5,953 nucleotides of DNA from assembly GCA_037441225.1 (NCBI GenBank), contig JBBISU010000139.1, forward strand, positions 1 to 5,953, given 5' to 3'. The notes beneath the pieces are model-generated. The model searched no databases. It saw only the letters and a list, made by a program, of their open reading frames with translations, and had not been told where the DNA came from. The position numbers and the translations under genes are program-made. The first letter of the stretch is position 1, and every line of letters starts with the position of its first letter. Positions 1 through 5,916 of this stretch are shown piece after piece. The stretch is from JBBFMJ01 sp037441225. Lineage in GTDB: Bacteria > Acidobacteriota > Thermoanaerobaculia > UBA2201.

Positions 1-325
1 AATCTTTTTAATAAACATAAAAATAGTATAAACCTAAAAATATATTTTCATGCCAATTTTATTTATTCTGGGACTACCTTGCCTATTTAATGCTTTTTAG
101 ATAAAAAAGTGCAAATTTTTATAAAAATTTGATTAAAAACCAATTTTCAATGAAATTTTTTCTAAAATCTTTATTATTATAAACTATTAATCAATAAAAT
201 TGAGCAACATGAGTTAAAATTTTTTTAAACAAAAGATTTATTTTTTGGTAATCCATTTAAGTCAAAAGTCAAAAAGCAGTGTTACCTTATACTTCCCATT
301 CTTTTTGTTTATAAATCAACTTATA
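1..325. other. AT-rich intergenic region downstream of pckA, no gene seen
   Basis: This stretch holds no supportable gene in any frame. It is extremely A/T rich and contains a 20-bp perfect palindrome (112-131), a 7-bp tandem repeat GTCAAAA x2 (261-274), and a weak GGTAA/TTACC inverted repeat (247-251 with 282-286) whose 30-nt loop makes it unconvincing as a hairpin. Reading the minus strand past the pckA stop, I find no G/C-rich hairpin followed by a T run. The operon therefore has no recognisable intrinsic terminator here and may end by a factor-dependent route or outside the window. A 16-codon frame at 50-100 exists but is too short to call. Confidence 0.6.
112..131. repeat. 20-bp perfect A/T palindrome
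   Basis: The sequence CAAATTTTTATAAAAATTTG equals its own reverse complement over all 20 bases, and the symmetry stops at the flanking bases G111 and A132. It could be a regulator site, a weak hairpin downstream of pckA, or chance in such AT-rich DNA. With only A/T pairs apart from the outer C-G, it would be a poor terminator, and no function can be assigned. Confidence 0.45.
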
Positions 326-1909
326 TTAAACCCTGATTGTTTCCCTTACCTTTTTTGACACCTCTCCTTCATATTCCTTAAAATTTTCTTTAAAATTATT
401 TGCCAGTTCAATTGCCTTTTTTTCATATTCCTTTTCATCCTTCCAACCCTTTCTTGGATTCAAAATCTCTTCTGGTATATCTTTTAATTTTTTTGGTATT
501 TTAAAACTAAAGATTGGATCTTCTAAAAAACCCTCATCTAAATTTCCCTCCAATACACTTTTTATTAGCAACCTTGAATGCGGAATTGATATCCTTTTCC
601 CAACCCCATAGGGACCTTTTACCCATCCAGTATTTACAAGCCAGCAATTTGTTTGATATTTTTCAATTTTTTCCCTTAAAAGTTTAGAATAAAAGACAGG
701 ATTTAAAACCATAAAAGGTGCACCAAAACAAGGGGAAAAGGTTGCCTGTGGTTCTGCACCTAAACCCTTTTCAGTTCCTGCTACTTTTGATGTATATCCC
801 AAAAGAAAATAAAATTTTGCTTGTTCTGGTGTAAGTTTTGCCAGAGGTGGCAAAATTCCATTAGCATCAAGGGTTAAGAAAAATATATTTTTTGGATGGG
901 AATTTATGTTTTCTTTTGAAACCTTTGGAATATGTGTCAATGGATAGGCACCTCTTGTGTTTTCAGTCAAAGTACTATCATTTAAATCAAGGCGCCTTTT
1001 CTCAAAATCAATTGAAACATTTTCTAAAAGTGTGCCAAACCTCCTCGTTGTCTGGTAAATTTCTGGTTCTCTTTCTTTGTCTAATCTTATCATTTTTGCA
1101 TAACACCCGCCTTCAAAATTAAAAATCCCTTCCTCACACCAACCATGTTCATCATCTCCAATTAAAAATCTCTCTGGGTCTGCAGAAAGTGTTGTTTTAC
1201 CTGTCCCAGAAAGGCCAAAGTAAAGAGCAGTATCTTTTTTTTCTCCAATATTTGCTGAACAGTGCATAGATAAAACATTTTTTTGAGGGAGTAAGAAATT
1301 TAAAATTGAAAAAATCGATTTTTTAATTTCTCCTGCATAAGCAGTGCCACCAATGAGGACAAGTTTTAAAGAAAAATTCAAGATTATGAATGCTTCTGAA
1401 GAAGTTCCATCCAGTTCTGGCTCTGCTTTAAAATTTGGTATGTGTAAAACAGTAAATTCTGGTTTATGCTCGGAGTAATTTAACCATTCTGGTCTTACAA
1501 ACATATTCCTTGCAAAAAGTGAATGCCAGGCAAGGTCTGTTACAATTCTAATTGGAATAGAATATTTTTCATAATTTCCAGCATAACAGTCCTGTATATA
1601 AAGATCTTTTCCTTGAATGTATGCAAGTGCTCTATGGAATAATATTTTAAACTTTTCAGTATCAAAAGGTTGATTATACTTTCCCCACCAGATATCTTTT
1701 TCTGTTGAACTTTCTTTTACGATAAATCTGTCTTTTGGAAGGCGTCCTGTATAAGAACCAGTCCTGACAACAATTGGACCCAAATGTGCTAAAAGTCCTT
1801 CCCCTCTTTTAATAATGTGTTCATAAAGAGTTGGAGTATTTAAATTCCAGTAAACAGGACCTGGATTTTTAATTCCTAATTCCTCTAATCCAAACTTACT
1901 TTTTTGCAT
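326..1909 (-). CDS. pckA: Phosphoenolpyruvate carboxykinase (ATP)
   Basis: This cytoplasmic enzyme (EC 4.1.1.49) interconverts oxaloacetate + ATP and PEP + ADP + CO2. It is the entry to gluconeogenesis or, in some anaerobes, an ATP-yielding carboxylation. The 527 residues match the usual length (about 525-540). All landmarks of the ATP family are visible: the RTGSYTGRLPKDRF substrate loop (49-62), YAGEIKKS (191-198) with the metal-binding Lys about 196, MHCSANIG (215-222) with the metal-binding His216, the P-loop GLSGTGKTTLSAD (232-244), the kinase-2 IGDDEHGW with its metal Asp (250-257), and NTRGAYPL with Arg319 (317-324). The nucleotide loop is the ATP type rather than the GTP type. No catalytic residue is missing. 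It is the last gene of a three-gene operon. Its ATG lies inside the end of the upstream NTPase gene (14-bp overlap) and is preceded by a strong Shine-Dalgarno, which fixes the start. The first residues, leading into NPGPVYWNL, are typical of the family N-terminus. Confidence 0.98.
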   Translation of the reverse strand: MQKSKFGLEELGIKNPGPVYWNLNTPTLYEHIIKRGEGLLAHLGPIVVRTGSYTGRLPKDRFIVKESSTEKDIWWGKYNQPFDTEKFKILFHRALAYIQGKDLYIQDCYAGNYEKYSIPIRIVTDLAWHSLFARNMFVRPEWLNYSEHKPEFTVLHIPNFKAEPELDGTSSEAFIILNFSLKLVLIGGTAYAGEIKKSIFSILNFLLPQKNVLSMHCSANIGEKKDTALYFGLSGTGKTTLSADPERFLIGDDEHGWCEEGIFNFEGGCYAKMIRLDKEREPEIYQTTRRFGTLLENVSIDFEKRRLDLNDSTLTENTRGAYPLTHIPKVSKENINSHPKNIFFLTLDANGILPPLAKLTPEQAKFYFLLGYTSKVAGTEKGLGAEPQATFSPCFGAPFMVLNPVFYSKLLREKIEKYQTNCWLVNTGWVKGPYGVGKRISIPHSRLLIKSVLEGNLDEGFLEDPIFSFKIPKKLKDIPEEILNPRKGWKDEKEYEKKAIELANNFKENFKEYEGEVSKKVRETIRV

Positions 1910-2408
1910 ACAATTCCTCCTTGATCTTATTTAAAATAACTTCTTTTTTCACAAACTCCAAATTAAAAGTTCTCAAAATCTTCCTTTTTTTAATTTCTTC
2001 AATAAAAGGTGTACCTTTTAAAGCAATTGTTCCAATGAATATTTTATCAGAATTTAAAATATCAATTATTAAATCTTTAAAATAATCAGAAAAGACCTCC
2101 ATCTTTCCAATTTCATCAATTATTATCACATTACTTTTTTCAAAATTTAAAGTTTTTAAAAATTTTTCAAAACTTTCTATGTCAACAGAATACTTACTAA
2201 CTTTATAAGGTGTATCAAAATTTATGTGAGACAAAAGACCACAAAATTTAAATTCATAATTATATATTCCAAAACCAACCCTAATACCCTTTTCTCTTAT
2301 TTCTTCTGTATAAAATCCAACTGGTTTTAAAATACTTAATTCTTTAAACAAACTTTTTATAAAAGTTGTCTTTCCGCATTTTGGTGGTCCCGTTATTAAA
2401 ATTTTCAT
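1896..2408 (-). CDS. THEP1-family nucleoside-triphosphatase (COG1618-like)
   Basis: This is a small soluble P-loop NTPase of 170 residues; THEP1 proteins are about 170-180. The Walker A motif is GPPKCGKTT (7-15). It is followed by GFYTEEIRE and RVGF (31-46), a signature of this family, then the Walker B-like IIIDEIGKME (95-104) with acidic residues after a hydrophobic strand, and GTIAL (126-130). Family members hydrolyse ATP, GTP and other NTPs slowly in vitro, and their cellular role is not established. No membrane segment or extra domain is present. The ATG overlaps the stop of the upstream radical SAM gene as ATGA. There is no good Shine-Dalgarno within about 12 nt, so translation is probably coupled to that gene. 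The 3' end overlaps pckA by 14 bp. The family call rests on motifs read by eye; a general adenylate-kinase-like NTPase is the alternative. The physiological substrate is unknown. Confidence 0.87.
   Translation of the reverse strand: MKILITGPPKCGKTTFIKSLFKELSILKPVGFYTEEIREKGIRVGFGIYNYEFKFCGLLSHINFDTPYKVSKYSVDIESFEKFLKTLNFEKSNVIIIDEIGKMEVFSDYFKDLIIDILNSDKIFIGTIALKGTPFIEEIKKRKILRTFNLEFVKKEVILNKIKEELYAKK
1915..1922 (-). promoter_or_regulatory. Strong Shine-Dalgarno for pckA
   Basis: Reading the minus strand, AAGGAGGA/ATTGT precedes the pckA ATG, leaving 5-6 nt between the core and the start codon. It lies inside the 3' end of the upstream NTPase gene. It is the only near-consensus ribosome binding site among the four genes of this window and shows that pckA can initiate independently of the frame above it. 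Confidence 0.85.
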
Positions 2409-3442
2409 AAAATTAAATGCTTATTACCTATATTATAATTTTTAAGCCCTGCCTTTTCAATCTTATCAATACATTTTTGAACCTGCTCCCTTTTTAAAAG
2501 AGGCATATCTTTCATAAAATGATTTGGATGGAAACATAAAATTGAATAAGGGATTTCTGGATCTAATTCTGCTAAAAAGTAAGCAATTTTTGAAACTTCT
2601 TCTTCCTCTACATAGCCGGGGACTAAAAGAGTCGAAACCATAAAAGGTTTATAATTTTTTATGCCTTTTGAATTTTCTGCAAAATATTTTATATTTTCCA
2701 AAACTTTTTTGTTTGAAAAACCAGTTAAAGCAATATTTATATTTTCATCAAAGGCCTTTAAATCAACCTTTAAAATCCCACCTGTTTTTATAGTTAAATT
2801 AAAAAATTTTTCTGCCGTTTTTTTGCTCAAAAAACCATTTGTCTCCCAGCAAATCCTCAAATCTGGTTTTATTTTTAATGCTTCTTCTGAAAGTTTCAAA
2901 GCAAAATCCCCTTGTGTTCCTGGATCTCCTCCAAAAAAACATATACATTTTGTATCATCCTTTAAAGTTTTTAAAACATCATCAATTGTATGAATTTCAT
3001 TTCTTAAACTTAAAATCTTCCAGTGCCAGTTTTGGCAATAAAGACAATTAAATGAACAGGAATGGAAAAATATAGCAAGATTATAACCAGAGCCAATATG
3101 TTTTTCACAAAGAAAAGAAGCAACACAATTTGTTGGAAGGGGATCATAATAAAAGGAAAATTTTCCCCAATCCAAAATTTTATTTGTCTCATCACCTGTC
3201 CTTAGATCACAAAATCCTTTTTCATTTTTTCCAATTTTACAAGAATGCGCACATAACTTACATAAAACCCCATCCTTTGACTTTGGAACATCTCCTTTTA
3301 AATTAAAAGAAACTCTTGCCAATTTATGTAATCTTGATATCTTTTTCATTGCATCCTTTTTTTCTAATATACATCTTTTACAAACCCCAAGAAATTTTGA
3401 AATATTTTCATTTTCTTTAAAACAAAAATCACATTTTCCCAC
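2405..3442 (-). CDS. Radical SAM enzyme, PflA/AmmeMemoRadiSam-like, with N-terminal Cys cluster
   Basis: The 345-residue protein carries the radical SAM [4Fe-4S] motif CSFNCLYC (C129, C133, C136), a GGDPG loop for SAM binding (171-175), DLKAF (227-231), and a family-like C-terminus with CFHPNH (303-308) and GNKHL (339-343). This pattern resembles pyruvate-formate-lyase activase-related enzymes (COG1180) and the AmmeMemoRadiSam group. Before the barrel lie two cysteine sets: C4-x2-C7 with C21-x2-C24, which looks like a small zinc knuckle, and C61-x2-C64-x3-C68 with C78, a conserved feature of this subgroup. Neither Memo nor AMMECR1 partner genes are in the window, and no glycyl-radical enzyme is adjacent, so the substrate is unknown. 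The start is a GTG at 3442. An in-frame TAA 12 nt upstream leaves no ATG/GTG/TTG further up, and the next Met (residue 32) would discard the first Cys cluster. It is the first gene of the operon and is coupled to the NTPase by a 4-bp overlap. Confidence 0.9.
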   Translation of the reverse strand: MGKCDFCFKENENISKFLGVCKRCILEKKDAMKKISRLHKLARVSFNLKGDVPKSKDGVLCKLCAHSCKIGKNEKGFCDLRTGDETNKILDWGKFSFYYDPLPTNCVASFLCEKHIGSGYNLAIFFHSCSFNCLYCQNWHWKILSLRNEIHTIDDVLKTLKDDTKCICFFGGDPGTQGDFALKLSEEALKIKPDLRICWETNGFLSKKTAEKFFNLTIKTGGILKVDLKAFDENINIALTGFSNKKVLENIKYFAENSKGIKNYKPFMVSTLLVPGYVEEEEVSKIAYFLAELDPEIPYSILCFHPNHFMKDMPLLKREQVQKCIDKIEKAGLKNYNIGNKHLIL

Positions 3443-3453
3443 AACAAAAATTT

Positions 3454-3459
3454 ACTATA
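3454..3459 (-). promoter_or_regulatory. Probable -10 box of the minus-strand operon
   Basis: The minus strand reads TATAGT here, preceded by AAAT and followed after 11 nt by the GTG start of the radical SAM gene. A start site about 7 nt downstream of the box would leave only a 4-5 nt leader, too short for a Shine-Dalgarno, and none is seen. No convincing TTGACA is found at the usual spacing; TTAAGC about 18 nt upstream is the nearest. The call rests on position and the -10 match. Confidence 0.5.
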
Positions 3460-3489
3460 ATTTAAAATAAAAAACAAGCTTAAAAAATG

Positions 3490-3498
3490 TGTTATAAT
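3490..3498 (+). promoter_or_regulatory. Extended -10 promoter of the acyl-CoA synthetase gene, predicted leaderless
   Basis: TGTTATAAT is a perfect extended -10 (TGn-TATAAT) ending 6 nt before the ATG at 3505. With the usual 6-7 nt from the -10 to the start site, transcription would begin at or next to the A of the ATG, giving a leaderless mRNA. No Shine-Dalgarno precedes either candidate ATG, which agrees. No good -35 is present, as is tolerated with an extended -10. A second TATAAT at 3456-3461 could drive a transcript with a leader of about 36 nt. Confidence 0.6.
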
Positions 3499-3504
3499 CA
3501 ATTT

Positions 3505-5622
3505 ATGAAAAATTTAGATTCTATTTTTTATCCTTCTTCAATTGCAGTCATAGGTGCTTCTTCAAGGGAGGGCTCTGTTGGGCAGAGCATCTTTTCCAAT
3601 TTGCTCTTTGGAAAATACAAAGGCATTTTATATCCTGTAAATCCAAAAGCAAAGAGCATCAATGGTGTAAAGTGTTATCCTTCTGTAAAAGAAATACCAG
3701 ATGGATTTGATCTGGCTGTCTTAATTGTGCCTGCTCCTTCTGCACCCCAAACATTAAAAGAATGTATTGAAAAAGGCGCAAAAGGAGCAATAATCATCTC
3801 TGCTGGTTTTAAAGAAGTTGGAGGGGATGGAATAAAATTAGAAAATGAGATAAAAGAAATTGTTAAAAATGCAAACATTCCATTGATAGGACCAAATTGT
3901 CTTGGGATGATAAACACTGATCCAGAAATTTCAATAAATGCATCCTTTGCTGTTTCAATGCCAAAAGAAGGAAACATTGGCTTTATCTCTCAATCAGGTG
4001 CTCTTTGTACTTCTGTTTTAGACTATGCAAAGGGTCTTGATTTTGGTTTTTCAAAATTTATAAGCATAGGAAATAAAGCAGATGTAAATGAACTGGATCT
4101 TTTAAAGTATTTACATAATGATAAAAAAACAAAAGTGATTTTAATGTATTTAGAAGATTTGGTAAATGGTTATGAATTTATTCAAACAGCAAGGATTATA
4201 ACAAGTGAAGGGGAAAACAAAAAACCAATAATTGCAATTAAATCAGGAACAACCCAACAAGGTGCAAAAGCAGCATCATCACATACTGGTTCTTTGACAT
4301 CCTCAGATGAGGTCTATGATGCAATATTTACTCAGGCAGGTATTTTAAGAGTTGAAAGAATTGAGGACTTGTTTGATCTTGCACTGGGCTTTTCAGAGCA
4401 ACCACTTCCAAAAGGGAAAAGGATTGCAATTATAACAAATGCAGGTGGACCTGGAATAATGGCAACCGATGCATCGATAAGATATGGGCTTGAATTAGCA
4501 CAATTAAAAAAAGAAACTGTTGAAGAATTAAAAAAGTACCTTCCTCCTACTTCAAATTTTAACAATCCAATAGATGTAATTGGAGATGCAAGGGCAGACA
4601 GGTATGATGCTGCATTAAAAGCAGTTATAAAAGATGAAAATGTTGATGGACTAATTGTAATACTAACTCCTCAATCAATGACAGATACCACTGAAATTGC
4701 AAAAAAAGTAGTAGAAACATCTCAAATCTCTGACAAACCAGTCCTTGCAACTTTTATGGGAATTGTAGATGTTTCAGAAGGAGTTGAAATATTAAAGAAA
4801 AATAAGATTCCACATTACATTTTTCCAGAATCAGCAGCAAAGACAATGGCAAGTATGTATAAATATGTTGAATGGTGTAGAAGGCCAAGGACAACTGTTA
4901 TGGTTTTTCAGGATCAAGATAAGGAAACTGCATTAATAGCAATAGAAAAGGTCTTAAAAGAAGGAAGAAAACATATGCCAGAAATAGAAGCAATTGAAGT
5001 TTTAAAAGCATATAAATTGCCAACACTTCCATCAAAACTTGTAAACTCCTTAGAAGAAGCAATCTTAGCAGCCCAGGAAATTGGCTTCCCAGTTGTTTTA
5101 AAGGTTGTCTCACCAGATATAATCCACAAACTTGATGTTGGTGGAGTTGCTGTTGGAATTGACAACAACAATGATTTGCTTGAAGCATATGTAAAAATGC
5201 AAAAGGATTTAAAAGAAAAGGCACCAAATGCAAAAATAAAGGGAATAAATGTTCAAAAAATGGCAAAGCAGGGAATGGAACTCATCGTCGGAGTTAACAG
5301 AGATCCAAAATTTGGACCTGTTTTAATGTTTGGGCTTGGCGGAAGTTTTGTTGAAGCATTGAAGGATATTACATTTAGATTATGCCCTATCAGAGAACTT
5401 GGAGCATATAAGATGATAGAAGAGATAAGAGCAAGCAAAATGTTTTCTGAATTTAGAGGGAAGAAAACAAAAGATAAAAGAGCAATAGCAGAAATAATTA
5501 TGAGGACATCTCAACTTGTAATGGATTTCCCTCAAATTCAAGAATTAGATATGAACCCAATATTTTTATATGAAGAAGGTGAAGGTGCAGTTATAGCAGA
5601 TGCAAGGATAATTTTAAAATAA
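3505..5622 (+). CDS. ADP-forming acetyl/acyl-CoA synthetase, fused alpha-beta
   Basis: This enzyme converts acyl-CoA + ADP + phosphate to acid + ATP + CoA in the cytoplasm; acetyl-CoA is the commonest substrate (EC 6.2.1.13). Domain order over 705 residues: CoA-binding Rossmann domain (about 1-130, with SIAVIGAS at 12-19), succinyl-CoA-ligase-like domains (about 145-455), and a C-terminal ATP-grasp domain (about 485-705). Visible catalytic features are SSHTGS with the phosphorylated His260, MYLEDL with the partner Glu217, and HKLDVGGVAVGI with His541, matching the beta-part histidine of the family. GPVLMFGLGG (604-613) and a closing DARIILK are also typical. The length fits the single-chain form (about 700) rather than the separate subunits of many archaea. 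I prefer ATG 3505 to ATG 3487: the family begins near MKNLD-x2-FxPxSIAVIGAS, and the longer version would place its codons across a perfect TATAAT. The exact acid specificity (acetate, propionate, branched or aryl acids) cannot be read. Protein acetyltransferases of the Pat type share this architecture but have an added GNAT domain, absent here. Confidence 0.95.
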   Translation: MKNLDSIFYPSSIAVIGASSREGSVGQSIFSNLLFGKYKGILYPVNPKAKSINGVKCYPSVKEIPDGFDLAVLIVPAPSAPQTLKECIEKGAKGAIIISAGFKEVGGDGIKLENEIKEIVKNANIPLIGPNCLGMINTDPEISINASFAVSMPKEGNIGFISQSGALCTSVLDYAKGLDFGFSKFISIGNKADVNELDLLKYLHNDKKTKVILMYLEDLVNGYEFIQTARIITSEGENKKPIIAIKSGTTQQGAKAASSHTGSLTSSDEVYDAIFTQAGILRVERIEDLFDLALGFSEQPLPKGKRIAIITNAGGPGIMATDASIRYGLELAQLKKETVEELKKYLPPTSNFNNPIDVIGDARADRYDAALKAVIKDENVDGLIVILTPQSMTDTTEIAKKVVETSQISDKPVLATFMGIVDVSEGVEILKKNKIPHYIFPESAAKTMASMYKYVEWCRRPRTTVMVFQDQDKETALIAIEKVLKEGRKHMPEIEAIEVLKAYKLPTLPSKLVNSLEEAILAAQEIGFPVVLKVVSPDIIHKLDVGGVAVGIDNNNDLLEAYVKMQKDLKEKAPNAKIKGINVQKMAKQGMELIVGVNRDPKFGPVLMFGLGGSFVEALKDITFRLCPIRELGAYKMIEEIRASKMFSEFRGKKTKDKRAIAEIIMRTSQLVMDFPQIQELDMNPIFLYEEGEGAVIADARIILK

Positions 5623-5780
5623 TTAAAACTACTATCCGTTGACCGTTTTTGAAAAACCACTGCGGCATTTTATATGATATTCCCACTGCTCTTCTTCTTT
5701 TTTCTATTCGCAATGTTTATTTTTACGTGAATTGGCGCTGGCTAAAAAGCTGCAGCTACACTATATAATATTTATTTTAT
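5623..5780. other. Gene-free spacer with higher G/C and repeat fragments
   Basis: No supportable gene is present. The stretch is visibly richer in G/C words than the left intergenic region. It includes GTTTTT-G-AAAAAC (5645-5657), a CTGCGGC word (5660-5666) that recurs in the repeats to the right, and a pyrimidine tract (about 5687-5706). The minus strand is open for 23 codons between stops at 5704-5706 and 5632-5634, without a plausible start. It may be degenerate repeat or decayed sequence. No terminator hairpin directly follows the synthetase gene. Confidence 0.5.
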
Positions 5781-5790
5781 GTAGCCGCAA
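5750..5790. repeat. Inverted repeat CTGCAGCTACA / TGTAGCCGCAA
   Basis: Bases 5751-5760 can pair with 5780-5789 in a 10-bp stem with one mismatch (A5754 opposite C5786) and a 19-nt A/T loop. The left arm lies in a 10-bp palindrome AGCTGCAGCT (5748-5757). The right arm is shared with the larger hairpin whose other arm is at 5926-5934, so the two pairings exclude each other. Confidence 0.55.
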
Positions 5791-5796
5791 TCTTTA

Positions 5797-5916
5797 TGAG
5801 GCTGTCTGGTAATTAAAATTTTTAAAATTGTTATACAATATATTGTATTATCTTTTTTAATTATACCATATATATCGTGTATGGCAAATCAAAATAACAC
5901 ATTGTCGGACAGCCTC
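5797..5916. mobile_element. MITE-like non-autonomous element with GAGGCTGTC terminal inverted repeats
   Basis: GAGGCTGTC at 5798-5806 is the exact inverse of GACAGCCTC at 5908-5916. The match continues inward to 16 positions with 13 identities, and the three differences are transitions that still allow G-U pairing in RNA. TA dinucleotides flank the element (5795-5796 and 5917-5918), consistent with a duplicated TA target as seen with IS630/Tc1-mariner-type transposition. The ~120-bp core is very A/T rich and has no coding capacity, so any movement would depend on a transposase elsewhere. Family assignment is not possible from the ends alone. Confidence 0.55.
5833..5848. repeat. 16-bp perfect palindrome in the core of the MITE-like element
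   Basis: ATACAATATATTGTAT is self-complementary over all 16 bases. It is flanked by a second inverted pair, TAATTAAAA (5810-5818) and TTTTAATTA (5855-5863), and followed by a 7-bp hairpin, CCATATA/TGTATGG (5866-5872 with 5878-5884). The core is therefore built of nested symmetrical parts. Confidence 0.5.

Noticed and set aside
50..100. A 16-codon frame (MPILFILGLPCLFNAF) with TATATT just before the ATG, resembling a leaderless small peptide gene.
   Set aside because: Too short to distinguish from chance in AT-rich DNA; no conservation evidence and no ribosome site.
261..274. Tandem heptamer GTCAAAA x2.
   Set aside because: Only two units in low-complexity DNA; no reason to call a functional repeat.
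892..1122. A 76-codon plus-strand frame inside pckA.
   Set aside because: It is opposite the conserved catalytic region of PEPCK and lacks any recognisable domain.
3487..3504. An upstream ATG extending the synthetase by six residues (MCYNQF).
   Set aside because: The extra codons coincide with the TATAAT box, have no ribosome site, and do not fit the family N-terminus, which begins at the next ATG.
4898..5266. Long open antisense frames within the synthetase gene, including a leucine-rich one.
   Set aside because: They lie opposite a clearly coding, motif-complete ATP-grasp domain, and their compositions are those expected of shadows of A-rich codons.
5645..5657. GTTTTT-G-AAAAAC as the terminator of the synthetase gene.
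   Set aside because: The one-base loop is sterically unrealistic, the stem is nearly all A/T, and no T run follows.
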